Source: Diacronema lutheri
Taxonomy: Eukaryota > Haptophyta > Pavlovophyceae > Pavlovales > Pavlovaceae
Reading direction: 5' to 3'
Assembly (NCBI GenBank): GCA_019448385.1
Contig: JAGTXO010000074.1
Location: 56,206-120,205, forward strand
DNA length: 64,000 nucleotides
Below are positions 30,072-41,671 of this stretch, one piece after another. The notes beneath the pieces are model-generated. The model was not told the DNA's origin and ran no database searches. It saw only the letters and a list, made by a program, of their open reading frames with translations. Within the stretch, counting starts at the first letter, position 1. Each line of letters opens with the position of its first letter. The position numbers and the translations under genes are program-made.

Positions 30072-30360
30072 TGGTGGAATGTGCAACGGTGGTGGCCGTA
30101 CGGCTGACAGTGCGGCAGTCAGTGCGGCAGACAGCGTTTGACATGAGTGAGTTTGACACCAGACGCAGTCACTCGCTTGGCGCCTCGCGTGCCATCCGCC
30201 GCAGCGTCGCCTCGCCATTCGGCAGTCGCCACCAGCCCTGCGCCCCTGCCGCTTGCCGGCTGCCGTCGCCACAGTCCACACTCACATGTCCAATTTTTAA
30301 ACTTTGAGTGGGGGGGACGACCCCAGCCTGTCCGCCGCCATCACCTCGCTCGTCGCGCGG
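30008..30360. other. Intergenic spacer with poly-G tract and AT-rich pre-ATG patch
   Basis: A poly-G run of about 34 lies at 30037-30070. Upstream of the epimerase start an AT-rich patch (CCAATTTTTAAACTTTG, near 30290-30305) may be its core promoter. No gene is seen. Confidence 0.6.
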
Positions 30361-31354
30361 ATGAGCAAGCGCGCGCGCGTCGCGGCCCTCGCGGCGGTGG
30401 GCGCGGACGCGCACGTCGAGCCGTTTGGCCAAACGGCGGCGGGCGTGCCCGTGCAGCTCGTCACGCTTCGCCTCGGCGCCATGTGCGCACAGGTGGCCAC
30501 CTACGGCGCGACGCTCACGTCGGTGCGCGTGCCCGACGCGCGCGGCGCGCCGACGCACGTGGTCCTCGGCTTCGACGAGCTCGCGGCGTACGAGGCGTGC
30601 CCATTCTACCTGGGCAGCACGGTCGGCCGCTTCGCCAACCGCATCCGCGCTGGCGCCTTCCCGCTCGAGGACGCGGCCGGTGCAATGCGGACCGTCACGC
30701 TGCCGCACCGCAACGACCGCGGCAACACGCTGCACGGCGGCGCGGCCGGCTGGGACAAGGCGGTGTGGCGGCTGGCGGGCGCGAGCGCGACGGCGTGCAC
30801 GCTCGAGCACGACTCGCCCGACGGCGACGAGGGCTTCCCCGGCGCCGTCGCCATCTCCGTCACGTACGCGCTCGAGTGGTGCGGCCGCCTCAGCATCGTC
30901 TACCGAGCCGCGGTCTCCGGTGCGCCGACCGTGCTCTCGCCGACGAACCACGCCTACTTCAACCTGCACGATGGCGGCGCGTCGAGCGTGCTCGAGCATG
31001 ACCTGCAAGTCTTCGCGGACACGTTCTTGCCCACCGACACCGCGTGCTTGCCGACGGGCGAGCTGCGGCCGGTCGACGGCGCGATGGACTTGCGCGAGCC
31101 GACGCCAATCGGCCGCGGGATCGGCGCGGCGCAGGGCGGGAACGGGTACGACCACAACTATGTGCTCGCGCAGGGCGGGAGCAGCCACACCGATGCCCTC
31201 GACCTCCGCTTCGCTGCGTGGCTCCGCTCGGCGCGCACGGGCATCGAAATGGCAGTGCTCACCACCGAGCCAGGTGCGCGCAAAGGGGGGGGTAGGGGGG
31301 GGGGGGGGGGGGGGGGGGATGGCGGTGCTCACCACCGAGCCAGGTGCGCGCAAA

Positions 31355-31385
<31 letters not shown>

Positions 31386-31776
31386 AGGGGGGGAGGTTGG
31401 GGTATGGTAGACACGCACGGCGCGCGCGCGGGCGGCGCGCGCGCGGGCGGCGTGCGCGGCTGGCTCGGCGGGCGGCGGTGGCGGAAGGCGGCGACGCCCA
31501 CCGCACGCGCGCGCGCGCCGCCGGGTCCGTCGTTCGCACGCCGCAGGCCTGCAGGTGTGCGGCGCGAACCACTTGGACGGGGCGCACGTCGGGCGCGGTG
31601 GCATTGCGTACGGCTCGCAGGCGGGCGTGTGCCTCGAGACGCAAAAGTTCCCGGACGCGCCCAACCATCCGGACTGGCCGTCGGCGGTCGTGCGGCCGGG
31701 CGAAACGTACGAGTCGACGACGGTCTACGCGTTCTGCGCGTCCGCCAGCGCGACGCGCTGCGCCAACGCCTCGTAG
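30361..31776 (+). CDS. Aldose 1-epimerase (galactose mutarotase)
   Basis: Exons 30361-31273 and 31547-31776 give 380 residues. The enzyme interconverts alpha and beta anomers of aldoses such as galactose. Conserved elements: GSTVGRFANRI (substrate Asn/Arg), GNTLHGG (His), SPTNHAYFNL (catalytic His), NGYDHNYVL (Asp), and after the intron CGANHLDG and GVCLETQKFPD with the catalytic Glu. The intron junction TTEPG-LQVCG reproduces the family consensus. Length is near the usual 340-350 plus a short N-terminal extension. ATG 30361 is the first in-frame ATG upstream of the conserved start; no signal peptide is evident, so it is probably cytosolic. The end of exon 1 and its donor are duplicated inside the intron. 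Confidence 0.93.
31249..31384 (+). repeat. Duplicated exon end and 5-prime splice site with poly-G
   Basis: The sequence GGCAGTGCTCACCACCGAGC followed by CAGGTGCGCGCAAAGG and a G-run occurs at about 31252-31310 and again, with one base change, at about 31322-31384. The two identical donors (GT at 31274 and 31344) are 70 nt apart, so use of the second would shift the frame. Confidence 0.92.
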
Positions 31777-31933
31777 ATCTACGAGGCAGACGAGTGTGAG
31801 GGATTTTTGTTTTTTGTTTTTTTGACACGAGCTGCGGTAGAAGCAGACGAGTGTGAGTGTGTGACACGCAGGGTGTGTGTGTGTGTTTCAGACACGATTG
31901 GATTCGCGTGCCGCCCCCGGGCCCACGCGCCCC
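31777..31933. other. Convergent intergenic region
   Basis: This 157-nt space lies between two genes that end towards each other. It contains a T-rich stretch (near 31804-31822) and a direct repeat GCAGACGAGTGTGAG at about 31786 and 31845, then a short GT repeat. It probably holds both 3-prime ends. Confidence 0.6.
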
Positions 31934-32845
31934 TTACGCGCCGTTCAGCCGCCAGTCGTACTCGAAGAAGCGCACTGCCGGCCGCGGCGCGCTCAGCGCG
32001 GCGGCGACGCCGTCGGCAAGCGGCTGGCCGAGCAGGAAGGCGCGCACGCCCGCCGCGCCGCCCCAGTCGTCCTCAAACCACAGGAGGATGCGCGAGAGAC
32101 GCACGCGTCCCGGCCCCTCAGCAATGGCGCCCTTGGCCGGGTGCGCGAGCCACGCGGCGAGCTGTGCGCTCATCTGCTCCTCGAGGCGCGGCGCGACGAA
32201 GGCCTCGGCGCGCAGGTCGGGGCACGATGCCGACGCGCACACGATGCACGCGTGCACCGCCGGCTCCGCCCACGCGCGCCGCAGCTTGTCGTGCTCGACC
32301 TGGTTGAGCGACAAGCGCTCGCCGCCGACTGTGCCGGCGTAACGGTCCCAGACGACCTCGCCGGGCGACTTGAGCTCGAGGATCGAGCGGAGCGGCGGCG
32401 CATCCGCCGTTGCGTCGCGCACGTGCCGCACCACGTGCGCGCAGCACAGCGCGTTGTACGCGTTGATGTAGAGCGCGAGCCGCTCGCGCGCGCCGAGCGC
32501 CGGCACGTCCGCCGCCGCGAGCTGCGCGAGGTACGCGTCAAAGTCGGGGTCGGCAGCGAGGCCGGCGTAGTCGACCAGGTGCACGCCCGCGATCGCGCCC
32601 GCCGTCCCGCCCGGCCGCACGTGCGCTTTGAGGCACCTGTCCCACGCGGCGTGGTCAAAGGTTGCACCGCCCGCGCGCGGCACGTCGGCGAGGCGCTGGC
32701 GGCCGACGGCGGTGTGCGCGGGCGGGATCTGACGCGCAGCGACGCGCTTCTCGAGCCGGTTGAGCAGCGGCTCGAGCATGTCGCGCACGCCGGACCCCGC
32801 GTGCAGCCCGAGCAGCAGCGGCGCCGCGCAGAGGATGCGCAGCAT
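31934..32845 (-). CDS. Secreted DUF547-domain protein
   Basis: A single exon of 303 residues, ATG at 32845 to TAA at 31934. The start was chosen because MLRILCAAPLLLGLHAGSG forms a signal peptide; the open frame extends further upstream without conservation. The DUF547 core is clear: FDAYLAQLAAADVPAL, GARERLALYINAYNALCC, RSILELKSPGEVVW, GGERLSLNQVEHDKLR, then HACIVCASASCPDLRAEAF and a final SRILLWFEDDWGG. DUF547 proteins are widespread in bacteria, plants and algae; biochemical function is unknown. It faces away from the neighbouring Sfi1-like gene across a 1.8-kb gap. Confidence 0.85.
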   Translation of the reverse strand: MLRILCAAPLLLGLHAGSGVRDMLEPLLNRLEKRVAARQIPPAHTAVGRQRLADVPRAGGATFDHAAWDRCLKAHVRPGGTAGAIAGVHLVDYAGLAADPDFDAYLAQLAAADVPALGARERLALYINAYNALCCAHVVRHVRDATADAPPLRSILELKSPGEVVWDRYAGTVGGERLSLNQVEHDKLRRAWAEPAVHACIVCASASCPDLRAEAFVAPRLEEQMSAQLAAWLAHPAKGAIAEGPGRVRLSRILLWFEDDWGGAAGVRAFLLGQPLADGVAAALSAPRPAVRFFEYDWRLNGA

Positions 32846-33082
32846 GGTGCCGGCGGGAAGGCGGCCAAGATGCCCCAGACCTTCCTCGCAATTTCGTCCT
32901 CGCAATTTCGGGTGCTCATGATCAAACTCTCGCCCCCGCGCCAAGCCGCGGGCGCGTCGCGCCGCGGGCAAAATGGATGCCAAACGCTGCCTCGATCATG
33001 ACGAGCGCCTGTCGCAACCACTTGTCGCCATGCTCGCCACGCACCGCGATGAGTGCTTGGCTCTGTGCGACGAACTTGGCGA

Positions 33083-33125
<43 letters not shown>

Positions 33126-34618
33126 GGGAGGGAGGGGGAGCTGCATGACGGCTGACGCGAATTTCGCCGTCGTCGTTTGGTGGCGGTAGAGGGGGGTGGG
33201 GGGGTTGTATTTCAGGGTCGGTGATATGTACGCCGGTGATACGCGCGCTGCGAGCGTCGGGCGCGTGCTGCTCCTGGACGGCGGTAGTGAAGGGCGTGCA
33301 GGTCGCCAGTGGCAACCGCCCGTGGGACGGCAACGAGCCGGCACCGCGCGAGGCCTCCGGTGCTGTGTCGTTTGCGACGTGCGCGCGGCCGTGGGCGTGG
33401 CGTCGCGCTGCGCGTTGGACTTCGCCGGCGCCCATCCGGCCGTGCCGTTGCTGTCGGACGAGGACGCAGACGCCCGCTCGGTGGCGAATGGACCAGGTGG
33501 CCGATTGTCACCCTGCCACGAGCGCGTCCACAGCGGCACTGCCGCGCCCGCAGTGCGCACCGGCGGGAATCGAGAATGATAAAATGTATTGTCGCATAGT
33601 TTAAGACGATACAATGGGAAACGTCGATTACTCGCATCCCGTCAACATTCGACGAACCAAGGTGCCGTCCACGAGGTCGCCAACCGTGCCGTCGTGGTCG
33701 CATGCCGCACCGCGTCCTGCTCGTTCGACAGCCGCATGCCATCCCACGGCACGGCGCAGCCGTCTTCGCGCTCGCGCGCCGGCGCGCGACCACCTTCGCG
33801 AGCCGGCTCGGCCCGCATAGGGGGGCCAAGGCGTGCGAGATGCCGACGCTCGTCGCGTGCGCGCTTGCCGCCGCGGCGCGCGCGGGGCGGAACGACGTGT
33901 GGCGGACGACGCCGCCAGGGAGCGACACGCTGAGCGCCACCGACGCGGCCGCCACGCCATTGGACGGCGCATGGCGATCACCGCCGCGGCCGCCGATGCC
34001 GCGCGTGCCGAGCGCGAGCGCCCTCTCGGACGGCGCCGCGCGAGGCTCGCCGCCGGCGGTGGCCGAACGAGAAGGCGCGCCGGCGTGCGGCGCGTGCTCG
34101 CGCGCGCTCAAGCGATCACCGCCGTGCACCAACCTTCTTGCGCTCGACGACGTGTGAGCGCTTCGCCTCGCCGCCCGAGCCTGGCGCAACGTGCGCCATG
34201 CCGCACGCCGGCCACCTTCCTCGGTGCGCCGCCCCGCCCGACGAGCTGTCGAGGCGGGCGCGGCGCTGCGGGGAGCGTGTGCATGTGTGCCGCGCCCGCG
34301 CGCGGCGCGCCCTGTCGCGATGGCGAATGGGGTGCGCCACGCCGACCGCCCGCAGCGGGCGCGCGCGTAGGGTCCGCGCCGGCCGGCGGCTGAGCGCCCA
34401 CGCGGCAAAGGCGGGCTGCAGCTCGCCTGCGGCAAAGGCTCGCCCACGTGCCGGCCGGCCGAGCGCGGCTGTGCCCTTCCCGTCCGTCTGCCTGCGCCCT
34501 CCGTACGCGTTTCGTTCACGTCCACTGGACGCTAGCATGGCACCAGGCAACGCTCTGAAAGGTGCGGTCGTGCGGTGCGGACTGCCGATCATGACAAAGC
34601 AGCGACGCCCCGTCGACT
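32846..34618. other. Long spacer without a recognised gene
   Basis: It contains a poly-G tract of about 40 at 33085-33124 and an AT-rich island at 33575-33660 (ATGATAAAATGTATTG). There are several medium open frames on both strands, such as 33702-34157 plus and 33212-34525 minus, whose translations show no motif and mirror each other as GC-driven shadows. The AT-rich island could be a promoter, but no supported start follows it. Confidence 0.5.
33085..33124. repeat. Poly-G homopolymer tract
   Basis: About 40 consecutive G, upstream of the DUF547 gene (poly-C on its coding strand). Confidence 0.95.
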
Positions 34619-34944
34619 TTAAAAGCGCAGCCGGCGCGACGCGGCCGACTCGGCGGCGAGCGCGTCGGCGGCGTCGGCCGGCGCGCGTCGGCTGGCGCGC
34701 GCGGCGGCGCGACCGGGCTGCGGCTTGTCCGCGTGCGTGTACACGACGCCCGCCGTGTACGCGGCGAACACGTCCGCGCCGTCGTCGTCGGCGCCGTCGC
34801 GGCTGCCGAAGCGCGCACGCAGCGCCGCGCGCTGCGCCTCGGCCTCGGCCACGCCGAGCGCGGGCGGCGTCACCGCGGCGGCGGATGGGAGCGGCTCGAG
34901 CCGCTCCGCCGCCGACGCGAGCGGCGGCGGCGGGAGCGGCTGCG

Positions 34945-34975
<31 letters not shown>

Positions 34976-37900
34976 CGGTGTTGGCGGCGGTGGCGTGCGC
35001 GGCTGCGCGCCGCGCGAGCCCGCGGGCGACGCGGCGAGCGACGCGACCGAGGTCGTGCGCAGAGCGCCCGCTGAGCGGCGCAGCGCGGGCGCGAGCTCGC
35101 CAACGGTTTCACCGCCACCGTCGGCGACGCCATGCGGCCGCGCGCCCGCCGCGCGCGCGCGCGAGCCGGTCGGCTCGCCGGCACCACCACCACCACCACC
35201 ACCACCACCACCGCCGACACCATCACCGTACGTCACGGCGGCGTAGGCGCGCGCGCCGTCGCGCGCGCGCACGGCCGCCGCCGCCGCCGCCGCCGCGCGG
35301 CTGCGCCACGCGGCGATCGCGGGCGCGAGCGCGCGGCGCGCGGCGAGCAGCGCGGCGAAAGCGTCGGCCGCCGCGCCGTCGCGCACGCGAAACGCCGCGG
35401 CCGGGAGCAGCCGCGCGGGCGGCGGCGCGGCGCGCGCGCGCGGCGCGCGCGACGCGGCGGCGTGCCATCGCGCGAGCGCGCGGCGCGGCTCGGCGGCGGC
35501 GGGCACGGGCCGACGTTGGTGGCGGCGCAGCGCGCGCAGCAGCCGTCGCAGCCGCCCGACCGCCGCCGCGGCGAGCACGAACGCGGCCGCGCGCGCGCGC
35601 GCGTAGTTTGCACGCGCCGCTCCGCGCCACGCGTGCAGCGCGTCGCCGAGCGCCGAGTCGGCGCGCACGCGCGGCGGCGCGCGCGCGGCGGCGGTCGGGC
35701 GGCGGCGCGGCGCGGCGCGCCACGCGCCGAGCGCGCGCGCGGCGCGCGCGGCGCGCACGCGGCCGGCGGCGGCCGTGCGCGCCGCCGCGCGCCGCCGGTG
35801 GCGCGAGAGCGCGCGCAGTGCGCGCGCGGCCGCCGGCTGCCGCCAGCGCGCGCCCGCGGCGGCCGCCGGCGCGGCGGCGGCCGCGCGCAGCGCGCGCAGC
35901 GCGCGGCCGAGCGCGCGCGCCGCGCGCGTGGCGCGGAGCGGCGCGGCGCGGCGCGCGGCGGCGGCGCCGAGCGCCGCCGCGCCGTGCGCGCGCCGCCACG
36001 CCGACAGGCGGCGGGCGAGGGCGCGGGCGCGGCCAAGCCGCGCGCCGCGGCCGATCTGCGCCCAGCCACGCAGAACGCCGCGGCCGCGCGCGCGCCGGAG
36101 CACCGCGCGTGCGAGCGCGGCCGCCGCCGCGCGGTCGCGCGCCGCGCCGAGCGCGCCGAGCGCGCGCGCGGCCGCGGCGCGCGCGGCGCGCGCCGCGCGC
36201 GGCGCGGCGGCGGTGCGCAGCGCGGCGGCGCCCGCGCCCGTCGTCGCGGCGGCGCGCAGCGCGCGCAGCGCGGCCGCCGCGGCGCGCGCGCGCGCGGCGC
36301 GCGCGGCCGGCGCGCTGCGCGCGCACGCCACGCCCGCGGCGGCCGCGGCCCGCGCAAACGCGCACAAGCGGCCGATCGCGGCCGCGCGGGCGCGCGCGGC
36401 GCACGCGGCGCGCGCGCAAGTTGCGCGCGCGCGCGCGGCCGCGCCGCCGCGCCCAGCCGCCGCCGTCGCCGCGGCGGCGGCGCGCAGCGCGCGCAGCGCG
36501 GCCGCGCGCCGCAGCGCGGCGGCGGCGGCGCGCACGCGCGTGCCCGTGCGCGCGACGCGCGCCGCACGCATCGCCCAGCCGCACAGCGCGCCGTTAAGTG
36601 CCGCGACGCGCCGCGCGCGCAGGCGCGGCGCGCCGAGCGCGGCCGCGGCGCGGCGCAACGCGCGCGGCGCGCCGGCCGCCGACGCCGCGCGTCGCGCCCA
36701 CAGCGAGAGCGCGAGGCGGAGGCGACGCAGCGCGCGCGCGCGCGCGAGCGCGCGCGCGCCGCGGCCGCCGCCGCCGCCGACGCCGCCGCCACACCCACCG
36801 CCGCGGCGCAGCGCGAACAGCGCCGCCGCGCGTGCGCGGCCGCGGCCAAGCGCCACCGCGGCGGCGGCGATGCGACGCGCGTCGGCCGCGGCGCGCGCGG
36901 CGCACCGCCACCGCCGCGCCGCGGCGCGGCGCGCGAGCGCGACGCGCGCGGCGGCGGCGCACGAAGCGCGCGCGGCGGCGGCGGCGGCGGCGAGCGCCGC
37001 CGCGCGCAGCGCACGCACCGCCGCGCCGACGGCGGCCGCCGCCGCCGCGCGTCGCGCGCGCACGCGGCGCGCGGCGGCGCTGTGCGCGCGCGCGGCGAAG
37101 AACTGCCAGCCGGCGAGCGCGCGCGCGCCGCGCGCGGCCGCGACGGCGCGCGCGACGGCCGCGCCGCGCCGCGCCGCGCCGCGCCGCCACCGCCGCCACA
37201 GGCCGACGGCGCGCGCGGCGCGGCCGCGGCTGCCGAGGCGGCGGCGGCCCGCGCGCGCCGTCGCGCCGCGCAGCCAGCGCGCCGCGGCGCCGCCCAGCGC
37301 GTGCGCGCGCGCTAGCGCCAAGGCGGCGCGCGGCCGGCCGCGCGCGACGCCCAGCCAACGCGCGAGCGCGCCGCGCTGCGCGGCGGCGCTGGCGCGCGCG
37401 CGCGCGCGCGTCGGCCGCCGCGCCGCGCCGCTCGCCGCGCCGCGCCAGCGCGCCAGCGTCGCCGCGGCGCGCGCCGTCGACGCGGCGGCGTGGCGCGCGC
37501 GCCGCGCGCCGCGCGCCGCGCGCGCGTCGACGAGTGCGGCGACGAGCGCGCGCGCCGCGCGCAGGCGCGCGGCGGCGAGCACGGCGGCGTGGCGGCCGGC
37601 GCGCACACGCGCCGCCGCGCCGCCGCCGCGCGCCGCCGCAGCGCGCCAGCGCGCAAAGCCCGGGGCGCGCGCGCGCGACCGCTCGGCCGCGCACCGCGCG
37701 CGCGCCGCGCGCGCCGCGCCGAGCGCCGCAAAGCCGGCGTGCTGCCGCGCCGTGCGGCAACGGTCGTCGGCGCGAGCCGCGCGCCGCGCCGCGCCGCGCC
37801 GGATCCCGAGCGCGCGCGCGCCGCGCCGCAGCTCGACGACGCGCGAGAAGGCGGTGATGGCGGCGCGCACGGCGCCCGCGCGGCACGCGCGCGCCAGCGC

Positions 37901-40213
37901 GCGCAGCAGCGCCCGCGCCGCCGACGCGCGCGAGCCGCCGACGGCGCGCGCCGCGCGACGCGCGCCGTGCGCGGCGGCGCGCGCGCGTGCGGCGAGCGCG
38001 CGCAGCGCAGCGGCGCGGCACGCGGCGGCGCGCGCCTCGTCCGCCGCCGCGTGCCGCACGCGGCCGCGCCGCGCGCACCCCGCGCGACGCTCGAGCGCGC
38101 CGACGGCGTGCGCGAGCGCGCGCGCGCGGCCGCGCGCGGCGCCGGCGACAAGGCGCGCGCGCGCGCGCGCGCCGCCGCGCGCGCCGCCGCGCGCGCGCCA
38201 GCGGCGCAGCGCGTCGGCGCGCGCGGCGCGCGTGGCCGCCGCGCGCATCGCGTCGACGTGGCGCGCCGCTGCGCCGCTCGCGCGCCACCGGCGCAGCGCG
38301 GTGCGCTCCGACGCGCGCGCCGCGGCGACGCCGCACGCGCCGCCCGCCGCCGCGCGCGCGCCGCGCCAGCGCGCAAAGGGCGCGGCGAGGCGCGCGCGGC
38401 GCGCGGCGGCGGCGTGCCCCGCCAGCGCGGCGCCGCGCCGCACGCGCGCGCGCGCCGCGCCGCGCCAGCGCGCGAACGCGCCGCGCGCACGCAGCCGCGC
38501 GGCCGGCGGCGCGGCCGTGCGGCGCGGGGCGCGCGCGCCGCGCGCCGCGCGCCAGCGCGCGAGCGGCCGCGCGAGCGCCGCGCGCGGCGCGGCGGACGGC
38601 GGGCGAGCGGCCGCCAGCGCGCGCGCCCGCCAGCGCGCCAGCGCCGCGCGAGCGCGCGCGCTCGCGGCCGCGCGCGCGGCGGCGCGCACGGCGCGCGCGC
38701 CGCACGCGCCGGCCGCGAGCGCGCGCGCCGCGGCGGCGAGGCGCGCGCGGCGCGCGCGCGCGAGGCCGGCGGGCGGCGCGCGCGCGGCCGCCGCCGCCGA
38801 CCGGCTCGCCGCGCGCCGCGCCGCGACGCGCCACGCGCCGAGCGCGCGCGCACGCGCGCCGCCCGCCGCCGCGGTCGCCGCCGCCGCCGCGCCGCCGCCA
38901 GCGCCGCGCGGCGCGCGCGCGCGGCGTGCGCGGCGAAGTGCGGCGAGCGCGCCGATGGCGGCGGCGCGGCGGGCGCGCGCGACGGCGGCGAGCAACACCT
39001 CGTGCCACCAGCGCCGTGCCGAAGCGCGCATCGCCCACGCGCGCAGCGCGGCGCGCCGGGCGCCGGCGCGCGCCGCGCCCGTCGCGCCGGCCGCGCCGCG
39101 CGCCCGCGCCGCGCGTGCGCGCGCCCACGCGCGCAGCGCGGCGGCGCGGCGCGCGCGGCGCGCGCGCGCGCCGAGCTCGCACGCGACGGCGCGCGCCGCG
39201 CAGCCCGCCACGGCCGCCGCCAGCCCGGCGCGCAGCGCGCGCTCGCAGCGCGCGCCGACGGCCACGGCGCGCGCGGCGCGCGTCGCGCGCGCCGCGTGCA
39301 CACCGAACGCTGCGAGCGCGGCCGCCGCGCGCCGGCCGGCGGCGTGGCGGGCGTGCGCGCCGGCCGCGGCATCGTGCGCGAGCGCGCGCAGCGCGCGGCA
39401 CAACGCCGGCCGCCGTGCCGCCGCGCCCCGCGCGAGCACGCGGCCGCGCGCCGCGCGCGCGCGCGCGCGCACGCCGGCCGCGAGCGCGCGCGCGAGGACG
39501 GCCGCGCGCGCGTGCCGTGCGGCGAGGGCGGGCGCGCGCGCGGCCGCGGCGAGCGCGGCGAGCGCGGCGCGCTGCCGGACCGCCACGCGCATCGCGCGCC
39601 ATGCCTTTGCCGCCGCCGCGCCCGCCGCCGCGCGCCGCCGGCGGCCGGCGGCGCGCGCAAGCACGAGCAGCGCGCGCCGCGCCGCCGACGCGCGCGCGCG
39701 CGCCGCGCGCTCGCGCCAGCTGCGCCACGCGCGCGCGGTCGAATGCGCGAGCCAGGCCACGGCCGCGCGGCCGACTGCGCGCTGCGCGCGCCCGCGCTGC
39801 CGGCGCAGCGCGCAGCCGTGCTGGCGGAGCACGTGCGCGGTGAGCGCGTGCTCAAAGTCGCGCACATCATCGTCGTCGTCGACGGCGGCGACGTCGTCAA
39901 GCGGCGCGGCGGCGGTGGCGGCGGCCGCGGTGGCTGCGGCGACGGCGCCAGGAAGGGCGAGCGGAACGGGCGCGAGCACCAGCGCGCGGTCCGCCGTGGC
40001 GCGCGCCCGCCGCGGCGGGACGCGCGCCCATTCCGCCGAGGGCGCGAGCCGCACCATGCGGGCGCCACTTCCCGCCTTCGCCTGCGGCTCATTTTGAAAC
40101 TGGCGCCTCGCGGGGTGTCCGTGTCGCACGGCTGCCCTCCGTCTGACGCGCGCAACCCGAGGAAGGGTCGCGACTCGCGTGCGACGAGATGCACGAGGCG
40201 CAAAGACGGCCAT
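34619..40213 (-). CDS. Large Sfi1-like Trp-repeat protein
   Basis: An uninterrupted frame of 1,864 codons from ATG 40213 (ATG near 40058 is an alternative) to TAA 34619. Residues ~130-1600 are an Ala/Arg-rich helical array punctuated by Trp: PFARWRGA, ALRRWRAS, ALARWRAR, PLARWRAA, with 33-residue spacing where consecutive units are clear (FARWRGAARAR to the next FARWRG). This period and the AxxxW core fit Sfi1-type centrin-binding repeats, which build contractile fibres at centrosomes and flagellar bases. The C-terminus has poly-Pro (PPPPTPPPP) and an acidic, more ordinary tail (FGSRDGADDDGADVFAAYTAG). The Arg/Ala bias is mainly base composition, but the regular Trp spacing (TGG has no GC-rich synonym) supports real selection. 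Confidence 0.65.
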
Positions 40214-40612
40214 CTAGACAGAGTCCTCAATCTCGGGCCCGCGCCCAGTCTCGGCGCGAGCGCGTGCGTGCAAGGGCAGGGCACCGTGCGAGCACTCGGC
40301 ACAGTGCGCGCGCTCTCGGCGCGGCCGTCCGCCGGCGGCGCAGAGCGCGCCGCGCGCGTGCGGGTGTGCCCGCGCGTCGCCAACGTGTGTGCCGGCCGCC
40401 GCGGTGCCCCAAGCCTCGCGACGGCGCGCGCCGGACCCACGCGCCGGACCCACGCGCCGGACCCACGCGCCGCTCGCCCTCGTCCTCGCGCCTCCGCGAC
40501 CAGCCGCGCCGCGCCGCCTGCGCTGCGCCGCGCCGGCTGACGGGCGCAGCACCCGCGTCGAGCGCCGGACCCGCGTCGAGCGCCGGACCCGCGTCGAGCG
40601 CCGGACCGGCGC
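40214..40612. repeat. Spacer with two short tandem repeats
   Basis: Two small arrays: GCGCCGGACCCAC, 13 bp, three copies at about 40430-40467; and an 18-bp unit ACCCGCGTCGAGCGCCGG, three copies at about 40553-40606, just before the stop codon of the V-ATPase gene. No gene is seen. The region should contain the promoter of the Sfi1-like gene and the 3-prime end of the proteolipid gene. Confidence 0.8.
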
Positions 40613-41671
40613 TTAGAGCGTGCCCGTCTCGCAGATGATGTTGTCGTTCTTTACGGCGATGATGAGGCCGACGATGAGGCCGTAGAGCCCGAGCGCCGAC
40701 GCGAACGACCAGATGAGCACCATGCCGATGTAGAGCTTTGGCTGCCTAGCAGAGTCGCGCACGCCAATGTCACCGCACATGCCGATGGACAGGCCCGACG
40801 CAAGGTTGCTCAGGCCGACGGCGAGGCCGGCGGCGAGGTGCGCGTAGCTGCGCGAGGGAGGCCGAGGCGGGGCGCGGCGCGGCGCGGCATGGCGCGCGCG
40901 GCGGCGGCGGTGAGCGGCCGTGCGACCGGCGCGCGCGCGCGGTGGCGAGCGCCGCTTGGCTTGGCTCGGGCCTGCCCGCCGCCCGCCCGCCCGCCCCGCC
41001 GGCCGGCTTTGGGCGGCCGGAGCCGGCCGGCTCAGGGCGGCCGGCGGCTGCGGACGCGAGCGGAGGCTGCCGTGCGCCGTGCTCGCAGCCGAGCTGCCCC
41101 GCCCATCCGCCCGAGGCCCGAGCGCCCCGCCCGGCCCAGCGGAAGCGCCCGCCGCAGCCGGCGCCGGCCGCCGTTGCAGCACGCGCGTGGTGGCGCCGTC
41201 TGCGGTGTCGCGCGCTGCCGGCGCTTGAGCGCGGGGTGCGCAACGCCGGCCGGCTCGGGCTCCATCCGAGGCGGTCCTAAGCTGCCCACGAACCACCGAA
41301 GCGAGCGGCCACGCGCGGGCCGTGCGACGGCGCGCGCCGCCACCGCGGCCACGGCGCGTCGCGGCGGCGCGCGGCGCGCACCCGCTGAAGAGCGAGTAGT
41401 TCTCCGAGTCGACGCCGTTGGCAATAATGACCGCGATGATCAGCCCGTAGATCCCGCACACGCCCGCCATGATCACGGGCAGCATGCTCTTGATGACCAT
41501 CTCGGGCTGCACGCGGTGCCGCGGCAGCTTGGCCATCGCGGCCATGCCGACTGCGCTCTTCCACGTGCCGTACGCGGCGCCCATGTTGCCAAAGACGAGC
41601 GCCGACGCCGCGCCGAGGAAGCCAAAGTACGACGCGTAGCTCGGGCAGTACACCATGTGCGCGGCGGACAT
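40613..41671 (-). CDS. V-type ATPase proteolipid subunit c, with Glu-to-Ser change
   Basis: Exons 41671-41382 and 40847-40613 give 174 residues, four membrane helices. Family landmarks: [80 protein letters not shown]. The intron junction LFSG-YAHL matches the family. The c-ring rotates in the V-ATPase membrane sector as protons bind a Glu in helix 4, normally in an FAEAL context. Here helix 4 reads [16 protein letters not shown], so the essential Glu is Ser (codon TCG). An Ala-Ser-Ala context leaves no carboxylate nearby. It may be a paralogue that cannot carry protons. Intron 41381-40848 uses a GTGCG donor and GCGCAG acceptor. Confidence 0.92.
   Translation of the reverse strand: MSAAHMVYCPSYASYFGFLGAASALVFGNMGAAYGTWKSAVGMAAMAKLPRHRVQPEMVIKSMLPVIMAGVCGIYGLIIAVIIANGVDSENYSLFSGCAPRAAATRRGRGGGARRRTARAWPLASVVRGQLRTASDGARAGRRCAPRAQAPAARDTADGATTRVLQRRPAPAAAGASAGPGGALGPRADGRGSSAASTAHGSLRSRPQPPAALSRPAPAAQSRPAGRAGGRRAGPSQAKRRSPPRARAGRTAAHRRRRARHAAPRRAPPRPPSRSYAHLAAGLAVGLSNLASGLSIGMCGDIGVRDSARQPKLYIGMVLIWSFASALGLYGLIVGLIIAVKNDNIICETGTL

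Noticed and set aside
33702-34157. 151-codon plus-strand frame in the 33-34.6 kb spacer
   Set aside because: No domain, no signal, and equally long frames on the opposite strand. Insufficient to call a gene.
35775-40540. Long plus-strand open frames (up to 1,440 codons) opposite the Sfi1-like gene
   Set aside because: They are nearly pure Ala/Arg/Pro with no regular Trp. They are composition shadows of the minus-strand gene.
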